Shown: positions 5,641-13,792 of the stretch, one piece after another | Position numbering within the stretch: position 1 is the first letter of the stretch | How the letters are laid out: each line of letters opens with the position of its first letter | The notes under the pieces: generated by a model | Seen by the model: only the letters and a program-made list of their open reading frames with translations | The model's database searches: none | Told to the model about the DNA's origin: nothing | Translations under genes and position numbers: made by a program | NCBI GenBank assembly: GCA_964549975.1 | Contig: CAZJWM010000015.1 | Location: 1 to 27,676 of the forward strand | Direction: 5' to 3' | DNA length: 27,676 bases | From: UBA3263 sp964549975 | Lineage (GTDB): Bacteria; Bacteroidota; Bacteroidia; Bacteroidales; Muribaculaceae

Positions 5641-5733
5641 AGTTATGCCGTGCCCATAAGAGCTTAGTCGTCATATGTGCACGTTAAAATGGATTTTGAG
5701 ACTCCCACGCGCGAATCGGGAGTCTCTTTTTTT
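5641..5733 (+). ncRNA. Candidate small RNA, about 95 nt
   Basis: A promoter (-7 at 5627-5634) and a strong intrinsic terminator (5698-5733) bracket a stretch with no ORF longer than a few codons. The 5' half folds as CGTGC (5649-5653) with GCACG (5679-5683), continued by CATA (5655-5658) with TATG (5674-5677) across one mismatch. It does not show the SRP RNA or tRNA motifs I checked for. It is a small RNA candidate of unknown family. Confidence 0.5.
5698..5733 (+). terminator. Intrinsic terminator of the small RNA
   Basis: GAGACTCCC (5698-5706) pairs perfectly with GGGAGTCTC (5718-5726), followed by seven T (5727-5733). Confidence 0.85.
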
Positions 5734-5763
5734 ATTTCCGGCGCCGGTGGCGAGGGAAAGGAT

Positions 5764-5798
5764 AAGGCCGTTAAAGTCGTGGGGACTTTAACGGCCTT
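5764..5798 (-). terminator. Long hairpin after the secreted-protein gene
   Basis: AAGGCCGTTAAAGTC (5764-5778) and GACTTTAACGGCCTT (5784-5798) form a perfect 15-bp stem with a 5-nt loop, 23 nt past the stop of the minus-strand gene. There is no T-tract on the minus side, but the stem is strong. Confidence 0.65.
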
Positions 5799-5821
5799 GT
5801 GGGGTGTAGTGGGGGAGGGGC

Positions 5822-8800
5822 TTACTTGACGATGAGCTTTCGGCCGTTGATGATGTAGATGCCGGCGGGGAGTCGGCCGGGATCGGTGGTGTTTGCTTTG
5901 ATGCCCATCAGGTTGTAGACGTCGAAGGCGTCGTCGGCATCGAGGGTGATGACGGGGGTTGCGCTTTCGCTGTCGACTTTGACATAGATCGGGTAGCTAA
6001 CGGATGCGGCGCCGGTGGATGAGAGCACGAGGTATGCGTAGTATTCGCCCAATTCGTCGGCTTGGAACGTTAGGTTGATGTCGCCGCCGGTTGAGGGGAG
6101 TTTGGTGGTGGACAGGGTGAAGAGGTCGCGGTTGTCGCCGCCGAGCGACACGGAGATGCTGTCGGTGAGGTTTTTGCCGGTGACGGCTACGGCGATTTCG
6201 TGTTGCGCTGCGCAGGAGGCAGTGGTTTCGAGTTGGCCGTCGGGCAGCTTGATTTGCGGCACGTCGGTGCGGCCATAGGTCACGTCGTCGATGTAGTAGA
6301 TGGCGGAGTTGTTGCCGCCGCGGGTGCTTGTGAATCGGAATCCGATGAAGAATACGTCGGCGAGTTCTTGGCCTTCGAAGTCGATGACGTAGTCTTGCCA
6401 GGTGCCGTTATCGTCGTCGGTGGCGGGGATGTTGAGGCCTTGCAGGGGCTGCGTGTAGAGGTTGCCGTTGTCGGCGATGTCCATGTAGCACACTTCGAGG
6501 TTGTCGGTTTGGCCTTCGAGCAGCAGGTCGCCCATCACGCGGAATGTGACAATTTTGCTGGCTGCGCCATTGAAGTCGAGCGGGGGTGTGACGAGGAGCA
6601 TTTGGCAGGGAGTTTCATCGCCGGAGGCCACTTGGCTGTCGTAGGCGGTGACTTTGGCGGCTTTGTTGGCGTCGTCGTCGAATTCGTAGCCCCACCATGC
6701 GCGTTTGCCGGTGACGGCGGTGTTGTGCCATGCGGTCAGAGAGATGGGTTGGTTTTTGGTGACGCTTGAGAAGGTTTCGTTGAGATAGGTCAGCGGATTC
6801 TCGGTGGTGAGCGTCAGCTCGTCGCCCTGAGTGGGTTCTTCGGCCTTCTCGCCTTCGCATTTGGCAGTGATGGTCAGCTCGGCGGTGTCGGCTTTGAGCG
6901 CGGAGAAAATGAGGGTCTCGGTGAATTCGCCTTCGGCCGAGGGCTTGAAGGTGATGGTGATGTTGGTGGTGCCGTTTTTGAGCAGGGTGGTGGAGTTGAT
7001 GGTGATAGCTCCGGCGGCGTCGCCCTTCACGCTGATTGAGCCGTAGTCAACGAGGTTGGCGGTGTTGACTGCGATGACGGCCGTGGCGGTTTCGCCGGGC
7101 TTGGCGGTCAGGGTTTCGGGGGCGGTGGGCAGGGTGATTGTGGGCGGATTGGCGGGGTCGTAGGCGTAGTAGGTGAACGCTTCGCCGGCGGAGAGAGTGG
7201 AGGGGGTCACGTCGAAGTTCACGCGGCCGGTGTGTTTGCCAATGGCCGTTGGGGTGTAGGTCACCACAATTTCGCTGTTGGATGTGCCTTGGGCGATGGT
7301 TGCGGGTGAAACGTCAAACATGCCGCGGTTGGTGCCGGTGATGTAGACCTCTGCGTCGGCGGTGAGGTTGGCGGCGGCCACGTCGTAGCGACGCACCACG
7401 GTGGGGGTGTTGATGGCAACGGGTTCGCCTTCGTATTTGTAGGTGGAAGTCACGGTGAAGGTGGGCTCGTCAACTTTGGCCACTACGTCGGCAGCGGAGC
7501 GCGGAGAAATCGAAGCTATAGCCAGGGAACGGACGATGCCGGTGACGGTGGCTTGCGCGGGTATTTCGGTGCCGATGAGGTCGGTGTCGGCAAAGGGGAG
7601 CACTTTGCCGGAGTTGGTGCCGTCGGTCACGTCGATTCCGGAGGTTGAGAATGTGGCGCCCTCCTCGGCGGTGAATGTCAAGTCGGCAACCTTGACGAGG
7701 CGGTGGATATAGCTTTCGGGCGATGACAGGATGTCGCTCAGAGTGACTTCGGTGGGGAGTTTCACGTTGTCGCTCGAGCTGACTACGGCGGGCAGGATGT
7801 TGTAGAGATAGGGCACGTTTTGTGCGGTCTCGATGTAGCCAACGATATTGGTTATCTGGTCGCCGACTTTCACGTCATTGGAGGTCATGTAGCTGTAGTT
7901 CACAGCGAGACCGCCCAGCATATCCTGAGCATAGATGGTGGTGTTGGCGGCGTCGATGTAGGTCACGGTGGCCTTGCCGGTGTAGCGGAAGATGGTTCCG
8001 TCGCCTGCCGTTTGGTTGATAATGGCTGTGGAGGTAGGGATGGTGGTGCAGTCGAGGCTGCTGCCGGCGAGATTTACCGAGACGGTTTCGGCGCCGTCAG
8101 AGGAGAGGTCGAATTTGCCGGAGAAGTCACCCTTGGCCGTGGGGCTGAATGTGATGGTGAGGTCGTAGCCGTCGGCGCTCATTGCGGCATCTTTGTCGAT
8201 GGAGGTGGCGCTGATGGTGAAGACAGAGTTGTCGGGGGTGCCGACGGTGATGTCGGATGTGAGCCCGGTGGCCTTGACATTGAGAGTCTTGGAGATGGGA
8301 TAGCCGGCCACTGTGGTGCCAAAGCTGTCGAAAGTGGCGGGGGTGATGGCGGCTGAGGCAGGCGTTTCGGGCGTGTCGGGGTTGTCGGTGCCGTCAAAGA
8401 GTTCGCTCCACTGGGTCGTCACCTTCAGGGCGTCGATTTTGAATTCGGCGCCGGGCTTGGAGGATGTGCCGTTTTGCATGATTGCCACGCCGCCGATGCC
8501 ATAGTCGGACGTGTTGCTGTTGCCGGTGGTGGTGGCATCCATGCCGGTGGAGGTGGATATGGCGGGAGTTGTCGGCTCAGTGGAACCTACCACGTTGATA
8601 TACAGCGAGAGAACGTCGTTTGTGGCGCCGTCGACATACTCATATTTGAGCACCACGAGATAGGTGGTGTTGAGGTCGTATTCGGTGGAGGTGTACACGG
8701 TTTCGGTGGCCTTGTTTTTGCTAAGGCCGAAGGTGAATTTGCCCTCGTTTTTTGATTCGCGTACAAATAGGCGCCAATAGTTGTTGGTGGATTTGCCGTC

Positions 8801-9232
8801 GGCGATAGCGGAATTCTTGGTGCGGCCGTCGAAGCAGAGGATAAAGTGGCTCAGACAGTCGGACTCCGTGCTTGTGGGCACGGTTTTGATGTTGACCAAC
8901 GCGCCCATGTAGATGTTGCCGGTGGTGATGGCCTCATCATTGGGGAAGGCGCAGTGGAGGTCTTCGTCTTTGTCGTTTGTGGGTTTTTCCACGACGAGCA
9001 TGTTGCCAACCCCTTGCGCGGAGTAGCCGGGGAATGTCAGCGAGCCCTCGCCAACTTGGATGGGGTTGGCCGTGTGTGAAGCATAGCGTGTCCACGAGCC
9101 GCTGTTATACAGGTTTCCGGCGGCATAATCGAAGTCTTCAGTGAAGACCACCTTAGCACTCGTTGGAATGGGTGCTAAGGCAAGCGCGGCACCCAGGGCG
9201 AGATAGGTCCCGCGTTTTGTTAGAAATTTCAT
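5822..9232 (-). CDS. Large secreted modular protein with Bacteroidales C-terminal tail
   Basis: The 1136-residue product starts at the ATG 9230-9232, where a clear signal peptide begins (MKFLTKRGTYLALGAALALA, cut near PTSAK); the frame extends 39 codons further upstream but that part contains the promoter. In order I see a lectin/LamG-like domain (about 25-290, opening FTEDFDYAAGN), an Ig-like module with ATFDSFGTTVAG, an OB-fold-like region (about 400-600, with GDQITNIVGYIE and ATVTGIVRS), two more Ig-like modules, a choice-of-anchor-J-like domain (about 805-985, WHNTAVTGKRAWWGYEF to YYIDDVTYG), another Ig-like module, and a tail VYNLMGIKANTT...LPAGIYIINGRKLIVK. That tail resembles Bacteroidota C-terminal sorting tails. 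It is probably exported to the surface or medium; ligand unknown. No catalytic motif is visible. Confidence 0.8.
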   Translation of the reverse strand: MKFLTKRGTYLALGAALALAPIPTSAKVVFTEDFDYAAGNLYNSGSWTRYASHTANPIQVGEGSLTFPGYSAQGVGNMLVVEKPTNDKDEDLHCAFPNDEAITTGNIYMGALVNIKTVPTSTESDCLSHFILCFDGRTKNSAIADGKSTNNYWRLFVRESKNEGKFTFGLSKNKATETVYTSTEYDLNTTYLVVLKYEYVDGATNDVLSLYINVVGSTEPTTPAISTSTGMDATTTGNSNTSDYGIGGVAIMQNGTSSKPGAEFKIDALKVTTQWSELFDGTDNPDTPETPASAAITPATFDSFGTTVAGYPISKTLNVKATGLTSDITVGTPDNSVFTISATSIDKDAAMSADGYDLTITFSPTAKGDFSGKFDLSSDGAETVSVNLAGSSLDCTTIPTSTAIINQTAGDGTIFRYTGKATVTYIDAANTTIYAQDMLGGLAVNYSYMTSNDVKVGDQITNIVGYIETAQNVPYLYNILPAVVSSSDNVKLPTEVTLSDILSSPESYIHRLVKVADLTFTAEEGATFSTSGIDVTDGTNSGKVLPFADTDLIGTEIPAQATVTGIVRSLAIASISPRSAADVVAKVDEPTFTVTSTYKYEGEPVAINTPTVVRRYDVAAANLTADAEVYITGTNRGMFDVSPATIAQGTSNSEIVVTYTPTAIGKHTGRVNFDVTPSTLSAGEAFTYYAYDPANPPTITLPTAPETLTAKPGETATAVIAVNTANLVDYGSISVKGDAAGAITINSTTLLKNGTTNITITFKPSAEGEFTETLIFSALKADTAELTITAKCEGEKAEEPTQGDELTLTTENPLTYLNETFSSVTKNQPISLTAWHNTAVTGKRAWWGYEFDDDANKAAKVTAYDSQVASGDETPCQMLLVTPPLDFNGAASKIVTFRVMGDLLLEGQTDNLEVCYMDIADNGNLYTQPLQGLNIPATDDDNGTWQDYVIDFEGQELADVFFIGFRFTSTRGGNNSAIYYIDDVTYGRTDVPQIKLPDGQLETTASCAAQHEIAVAVTGKNLTDSISVSLGGDNRDLFTLSTTKLPSTGGDINLTFQADELGEYYAYLVLSSTGAASVSYPIYVKVDSESATPVITLDADDAFDVYNLMGIKANTTDPGRLPAGIYIINGRKLIVK

Positions 9233-9326
9233 AATTGATTGTTGCTTTATTATTAATAAGTAGTGAAAAGTAGGATTTATACGGTAGTCAGGCAAGACAT
9301 GTAAGACTGCTTCTGTAAGACAGCCA

Positions 9327-9357
9327 CAAAGATACACAAAATAAAGCAAAAATCAAA
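9327..9357 (-). promoter_or_regulatory. Promoter of the secreted-protein gene
   Basis: On the minus strand TTTG (9357-9354), a 19-nt spacer and TATCTTTG (9334-9327) match the consensus. The 5' leader would be about 90 nt. This supports the start at 9232. Confidence 0.7.
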
Positions 9358-9380
9358 CTATTTGTGCAATTGGTGCGCGC

Positions 9381-9413
9381 AATTGGTCTAATTGGTCTAA
9401 TTGGTCTAATTGG
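9381..9413. repeat. 9-bp tandem repeat AATTGGTCT
   Basis: AATTGGTCT occurs three times in tandem (9381-9407) with a fourth partial copy. It lies between the secreted-protein promoter and the 3' end of the glycosyltransferase gene. A run of related CAACTTTCAATT-like words follows (about 9450-9486), common in Bacteroidales intergenic DNA. Confidence 0.7.
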
Positions 9414-9479
9414 ACAAACTTTGAACTCCCGGACTAAAAACTATAAGACTTTCAACTTTCAATTTTCAATTATCAACTT

Positions 9480-10382
9480 TCAATTGAAATGGCGGCGGAG
9501 GGCGGCGGCGAGGGAGAGGAAGGGGATGAGCCAGCGGAGGCGGCGCATGGCCGGGGTGGGGCGGCACGTCTCCGGGATGGGTTTGCCCAGGGCACGGGCG
9601 CGGCGCATGGCGCGGCGGTGTTGGTAGAGCTTTTGCAGCTTGAGGCTAAGCGGAGCCTTGGGGTGGCTGAAGAAGATGCGGGTGTTGTACATCACGCCTA
9701 AGGGGTTCTCCTTGAGCAGGCGGTCGACGTTGTCGGTCAGTCCGCCGGGGAGGTATTCGCAGATCACCAGCGGCAGGGTGGAGAAGCGGGTGAGATAGCT
9801 GCGCGAGAGCTCCATCATCATTCCGCCTTCGGAGAGGAAGCGCTCGCCGTCGAATTCCGGGAAGGGGTATTGGCGCAGCGTGGAGGTGCGGAAAATTTCG
9901 GCGCGGTCGCCTTGGATGTGCATCACGTTGCGATAGGTGAAGAAGTCGGTGTCGAGGTCGTCGGGGGTGTCTTTCGTGCCGATTACGTCGCCTGAGGGGG
10001 TGACGCGCAGCGCCGTGAGTGAGCAGAATTGCTCCTGCTCCGACAGGGCGCGGAGCTTCGGGGCAACCCGGGCCAGGGCATCATCGGAGGCCAGACGGTC
10101 GTCGGAGTCGATGCAGAGAAACCATTGGCCGTGGGCCAGTTGGGCGCCGCGGTTGAAGGCGCGGTGTTTACCGCCGTTGGGCTGCTTGACGTAGCGCAGG
10201 CCAAAGGGGTGCTGCTCGTTGAGCAGCCACGGGGCCACCACTTGGGCTGTGGCGTCGGTAGAGCCGTCGTCGACTATGAGCCATTCGAAGTCGGTGAAAC
10301 CGGTTTGGCGGCAGATGCTCTCGTAGAGTTTGGGCAGCAGGTCGGCGCGATTGTATGTTGGGGTGAAGATGGTCAGTAGCAT
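9480..10382 (-). CDS. Family 2 glycosyltransferase
   Basis: The 300-residue product starts MLLTIFTPTYNRADLLPKLY, the usual opening of GT-A family-2 enzymes. WLIVDDGSTDAT carries the nucleotide-binding Asp pair and LCIDSDDRLA the DXD-type metal site; a GGKHRAFNRGA segment lies between. It transfers a sugar from a nucleotide sugar during surface polysaccharide or glycan assembly, at the cytoplasmic side. The ATG at 10380-10382 lies 19 nt after the flippase stop, so the two genes form an operon; the frame extends upstream into the flippase gene without resemblance. Donor and acceptor cannot be read from sequence. Confidence 0.88.
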   Translation of the reverse strand: MLLTIFTPTYNRADLLPKLYESICRQTGFTDFEWLIVDDGSTDATAQVVAPWLLNEQHPFGLRYVKQPNGGKHRAFNRGAQLAHGQWFLCIDSDDRLASDDALARVAPKLRALSEQEQFCSLTALRVTPSGDVIGTKDTPDDLDTDFFTYRNVMHIQGDRAEIFRTSTLRQYPFPEFDGERFLSEGGMMMELSRSYLTRFSTLPLVICEYLPGGLTDNVDRLLKENPLGVMYNTRIFFSHPKAPLSLKLQKLYQHRRAMRRARALGKPIPETCRPTPAMRRLRWLIPFLSLAAALRRHFN

Positions 10383-10401
10383 GGGGCTGTGGGGATTAGA
10401 T

Positions 10402-11934
10402 TTAGTTGCGATGGAGAATGCGCGCTGTGATGGCGGCGCGAGCCGAGGGGGTGAGGATGCCAAACCATGTAGGCACGGCGATGATGAGCGAGCTGACGGC
10501 GATGACCGCGATTAGCGCGGGGAAGGTTTCGGCACCAAAGAACCGCACTTCGGCGGTGAGGGCAAACATTGCGACCGTGGCCAGAGCGATGAGCACCAAC
10601 AAGCGGGCGGCCTGACGCAGCAGCGGGCGCAGCGACAGCGTGGGGATTTGCACCCTGACGTAGTAGCAGGTCAGCGCAATGCAAATCACCGTGAGCGCCA
10701 CGGCCAGCACGTAGGCGCTCCACACCGGCGCACCAAGCTTGAAGGCGCCCCACACAAACAGCGGGTTGAGCATATAGAGCGAGCCGGAGATGAACGACAG
10801 GCGCTTGATGTTGCCCGTGGCGTGGATGGCCAGGGTGGGGGCGTAGTTGATATTGTTGAAGATGGTGTTGATGAGCAGACAGCGCAAAATCTCCGGCGAG
10901 TTTGGCGGAATTTCGCCCAGCCAGAGGTTGATGACATATTCGGTTTTCACAATCAGCGGCACCATCAGCAGCGTCACGGCCACCGTGCTGAACGTCAGCG
11001 CATTCAGCATGATTTCGGCCATGGTTGTGAGATTGCCGGCAGCATATTGCTTGATTATCTGCGGGCGAAATGCTTGCGAAATGGCCGCGGTGAGTTGGCT
11101 CACCCCGGCCTGCACCGACGTGGCCACGCTGACGGCGGCGTTGCACACCACTCCAAAAAAGATGTTTATCAGGAAGTTGCGCCCCTGCATCAACACCATC
11201 ACGCTCATGTTGCCATAGAGGTCGAGCAGGCAAAACTTGGCCATTGGCGCCAGGATGCTGCGGTCCCAGATGAGCCCATAGCGGCTCTCTGCGAAGTGCA
11301 GTCGGCAATAGCCGGCATAGGTGATGCTCACCAGCAGCGCCACGCCAAACAGCGAAATTGAGTAGACAATCAGTTTGTCGAACACAAAGAGGCCCAGCAG
11401 ATAGACCACGCCAAGCTGCATGAACGCGTTGAGCAACTCAATGTAGGCGTAAACGTTCATCCGCTCGTGGGCTATGACCAGCGCATTGAAGGGCACTTGG
11501 ATGATGGTGGCCGAGGCCGAGAGGATGGCGAATTGGAGCACCCAATTGGCCGCGGTGAGACGGTCAGGGGGGATGTTGAGTTTGGCGTTGAGAAACCACA
11601 CACCGGCGGTTTCGGCAATCACCACCAACGCCAGGGCGATGAGCAGATGGCACACCATGGCCGAGGAGAACGTGCGGCGCAGCGCGTCGTAGTTGCCGCG
11701 CCCCATCTCAAACGTCAGAAATCGGGAAGTGGCGCCTGACATCGACGTGTTCATAAACGAGAGCATCGCCGTCAAGCCGCCCACCACACCGTAGACTCCG
11801 AAGTCGACAATGCCCAGCGCTTCGAGCACCACACGCGAGGTGTAGAGGCGCACGGCAATCATCACCACGGTGCGAATGGTGAGCCACATGGCGTTGTTCG
11901 CAATCCGTCGGTTGTCGGCTGCAGGCTGTGTCAT
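10402..11934 (-). CDS. Polysaccharide flippase (Wzx/MATE-like)
   Basis: The 510-residue product is an integral membrane protein with about 12-14 hydrophobic segments spread over its length. The N-terminus (NNAMWLTIRTVVMIAVRLYTSRVVLEALG, then DFGVYGVVGGL) is typical of polysaccharide-biosynthesis flippases of the MOP superfamily in Bacteroidota. These move lipid-linked oligosaccharides across the inner membrane. It is the first gene of a two-gene operon with the glycosyltransferase, and a -7 box lies just upstream. It could equally serve O-antigen, capsule or another glycan. Confidence 0.88.
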   Translation of the reverse strand: MTQPAADNRRIANNAMWLTIRTVVMIAVRLYTSRVVLEALGIVDFGVYGVVGGLTAMLSFMNTSMSGATSRFLTFEMGRGNYDALRRTFSSAMVCHLLIALALVVIAETAGVWFLNAKLNIPPDRLTAANWVLQFAILSASATIIQVPFNALVIAHERMNVYAYIELLNAFMQLGVVYLLGLFVFDKLIVYSISLFGVALLVSITYAGYCRLHFAESRYGLIWDRSILAPMAKFCLLDLYGNMSVMVLMQGRNFLINIFFGVVCNAAVSVATSVQAGVSQLTAAISQAFRPQIIKQYAAGNLTTMAEIMLNALTFSTVAVTLLMVPLIVKTEYVINLWLGEIPPNSPEILRCLLINTIFNNINYAPTLAIHATGNIKRLSFISGSLYMLNPLFVWGAFKLGAPVWSAYVLAVALTVICIALTCYYVRVQIPTLSLRPLLRQAARLLVLIALATVAMFALTAEVRFFGAETFPALIAVIAVSSLIIAVPTWFGILTPSARAAITARILHRN

Positions 11935-11973
11935 ACTGTGGTTTTATGTTAGGATTGTTGGTTTACGTAGGAG

Positions 11974-11981
11974 CAAAGTTA
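11974..11981 (-). promoter_or_regulatory. -7 element of the flippase operon
   Basis: The minus strand reads TAACTTTG, 39 nt before the flippase start. No convincing -33 TTTG at ideal spacing. Confidence 0.5.
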
Positions 11982-12088
11982 CGATTTTTTTTATAATGTC
12001 GCATCAAATCGCGCAGTCGTTGCGATAATTTTGAGGAGGCCGGCATGGAAATCGGTGATTGAACGCGCGAAACTTCGAGGAAAAGCAT

Positions 12089-12096
12089 TATATTTG
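12089..12096 (+). promoter_or_regulatory. -7 element of the zeta-Fic cassette
   Basis: TATATTTG (12089-12096) matches TAnnTTTG and is about 33 nt before the zeta-type gene. It is immediately followed by a palindrome that could be an operator. Confidence 0.55.
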
Positions 12097-12098
12097 CA

Positions 12099-12119
12099 GT
12101 GAGATTTAAATCCACTCAC
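12099..12119 (+). promoter_or_regulatory. Operator-like palindrome before the zeta gene
   Basis: GATTTAAATC (12103-12112) is a perfect 10-bp palindrome, flanked by GTGAG (12099-12103) and CTCAC (12115-12119). It lies at the expected transcription start, which suits autoregulation by a toxin-antitoxin complex. Confidence 0.45.
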
Positions 12120-12129
12120 GAAATAGCTT

Positions 12130-12708
12130 ATGGATGAGCCAAAACTATATATCATAGCAGGATGCAATGGTGCCGGAAAGACCACTGCGTCATTCTCCGT
12201 GTTGCCACAAATTCTGCAATGCCCGGAGTTTGTGAATGCCGATGAGATAGCTCGTGGCTTGTCTCCGTTTCATCCCGAGGACGTTGCCGTTGAAGCCGGT
12301 AGATTGATGCTTCAGCGCATTGATTACTTGCTGTCAAAGCACTCATCGTTTGCCATTGAAACCACCCTTGCAACTCGTAGTTATCACCGCTTGGTGGCGC
12401 GAGCGCAGCAACAAGGATATAAGGTCGTGCTGCTATTCTTTTGGTTGGAATCTCCGCAAATGGCAGAGCGACGTGTGGCAAAGCGAGTGATGGAAGGTGG
12501 TCATAACATTCCAACGGATGTAATCCACCGTCGCTATTGGCTGGGGTTGAACAATCTTTTCAACATCTATATGCCAATAGTCGATGCTTGGACGTTATAC
12601 GATAACAATGGCAATACCATACTTGTCGCAAGTAATAAAAGTGTTTTAGATCAAGTTAAATTTGAAAATATACGTCAGTCATGTCAGAACAAGAACTCGC
12701 AGCTCTAA
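12130..12708 (+). CDS. Zeta-toxin-family P-loop kinase
   Basis: The 192-residue product opens MDEPKLYIIAGCNGAGKTT with the P-loop GCNGAGKT at residues 11-18. FVNADEIARGLSPF and FAIETTLATRSYHRL follow, which are the conserved acidic and substrate-side segments of the zeta toxin family. Family members phosphorylate a UDP-sugar precursor of peptidoglycan or another small substrate; the true substrate of the Bacteroidota group is unknown. No epsilon-type antitoxin gene precedes it. Its 3' end overlaps the next small gene by 28 bp, so translation is likely coupled. Codon use is AT-richer than the mutL region. Confidence 0.85.
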   Translation: MDEPKLYIIAGCNGAGKTTASFSVLPQILQCPEFVNADEIARGLSPFHPEDVAVEAGRLMLQRIDYLLSKHSSFAIETTLATRSYHRLVARAQQQGYKVVLLFFWLESPQMAERRVAKRVMEGGHNIPTDVIHRRYWLGLNNLFNIYMPIVDAWTLYDNNGNTILVASNKSVLDQVKFENIRQSCQNKNSQL

Positions 12709-12866
12709 CAGAAAAGCTAAACAAAGGATTAGAAGCCTCTTATGAAGCATTACTGCGTAAAAAAGCAATGCTTGGGCAATATGTAATCACTACTGATGGT
12801 GCCGGCAATACTATAAGGGTGTCGGCAAAGGAAGCCCTCGCCGAATATCTCGCCGAGAAAAAATAA
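12681..12866 (+). CDS. Small 61-residue partner protein of the zeta/Fic cassette
   Basis: The product has a charged amphipathic helix (LTEKLNKGLEASYEALLRKKAM) and a short C-terminal part with VITTDGAGNTIRVSAKEAL. Small proteins of this layout commonly follow zeta-type kinases in Bacteroidales, so an antitoxin or accessory role is plausible. The helix contains NKGLEA, which partly resembles the (S/T)xxxE(G/N) inhibitory helix of Fic antitoxins, but the Ser/Thr and Gly/Asn positions differ. It overlaps zeta by 28 bp and lies 8 nt before the Fic gene, so it could serve either partner. Confidence 0.65.
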   Translation: MSEQELAALTEKLNKGLEASYEALLRKKAMLGQYVITTDGAGNTIRVSAKEALAEYLAEKK

Positions 12867-12874
12867 CATCACCA

Positions 12875-13699
12875 ATGGAGAAGTACGACGAATTAGAACA
12901 ATATATCCGCAGCCAAGAGCCTGACACAAAGGAGAGGGCTGCGATGTGGCAAACGGCTATCGGTATGCAGAAAGTCGATGGCCTCTCTGTGTCTGACTAC
13001 TTGGTTGATACCGCTCAGAAGCATATCGAAAAGCAAGTGGATATCAACGAGGCTAAGTCGCTGATTGCCGAATACTATCAAACTGCCGACCGCCGCGAAA
13101 CAATCTCCAACGACGAGGAAGCCGACAAAGCTGCCGTAAACATTGTGCAAGTGCTTTCTGAACAGGCTTTCTCATTCTCCGTTGAAGGGCTGGCAGGGCT
13201 ACATCGTCGCATCTTCCAAGGCATATTCAAACACGCCGGAGAGTTCCGTAAGTATAACATCACCAAAAAGGAATGGGTGCTCGATGGCGACACTGTTATC
13301 TATGGCCCGTGTGAAGATCTCCGTCAGACCATCCAATATGACTTAGACCAAGAGAAGCAGTTCCGGTATAAAGGCTTGACAATGGATGCCTCCATCGAAC
13401 ATTTTGCTACGTTTATAGCCGGACTGTGGCAGATACATCCGTTTGCCGAGGGCAACACGCGCACCACGGCGGTCTTTGCCATAAAATATCTGCGCACCAT
13501 TGGAGTGAAGGTGGAGAACGATATGTTTAAGGAGCACTCATGGTATTTCCGCAACGCCCTTGTCCGTGCCAACTATCGCAATATGGCAAAAGGCATCGAC
13601 CCCGACATTAGCTACTTGGTGCTCTTCTTCCGCAACTTGCTACTTGGCGAAACAAACGACCTTAAAAACCGCAACCTGCACGTTAGCGCAAGTTTTTGA
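12875..13699 (+). CDS. Fic-domain protein with variant active-site motif
   Basis: The 274-residue product has an N-terminal helical part, the Fic core start GLAGLHRRIFQGIFKHAGEFRK (about 105-126) and the active-site loop HPFAEGNTRTT at 178-188. The canonical motif is HPFx(D/E)GNGRxxR: His178, Phe180, Glu182, Gly183, Asn184 and Arg186 are present, but the glycine after Asn is Thr185 and the final arginine is replaced by Ala189. Fic enzymes transfer AMP or other phosphate-containing groups to protein hydroxyls. The glycine change can alter nucleotide choice, as in Doc where lysine occupies that place. It is the last gene of the zeta cassette. Confidence 0.88.
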   Translation: MEKYDELEQYIRSQEPDTKERAAMWQTAIGMQKVDGLSVSDYLVDTAQKHIEKQVDINEAKSLIAEYYQTADRRETISNDEEADKAAVNIVQVLSEQAFSFSVEGLAGLHRRIFQGIFKHAGEFRKYNITKKEWVLDGDTVIYGPCEDLRQTIQYDLDQEKQFRYKGLTMDASIEHFATFIAGLWQIHPFAEGNTRTTAVFAIKYLRTIGVKVENDMFKEHSWYFRNALVRANYRNMAKGIDPDISYLVLFFRNLLLGETNDLKNRNLHVSASF

Positions 13700-13760
13700 T
13701 GACGGTGGGCCGACGATGATTTTTGGGGGCGAGAGGGTGGCGAGTTTCGATTATTATGCG

Positions 13761-13768
13761 TAACTTTG
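13761..13768 (+). promoter_or_regulatory. -7 element of the mutL operon
   Basis: TAACTTTG (13761-13768) lies 24 nt before the mutL ATG. Its flanks (ATTATGCGTAACTTTGTGGTG, shared words ATTATGC and GTGG) resemble the plus-strand promoter at 875-906. Confidence 0.6.
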
Positions 13769-13792
13769 TGGTGAACAAAGAAGATATTGAAG

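Noticed and set aside
6200..8356. Plus-strand open frames of up to 189 residues
   Set aside because: They are antisense to the large secreted-protein gene, which has a signal peptide, domains and a promoter.
13172..13189. SFSVEG in the Fic protein as an (S/T)xxxE(G/N) inhibitory helix
   Set aside because: It matches by letters, but it lies at the start of the Fic core just before LHRRIF, where the family has a structural segment rather than the inhibitory helix.
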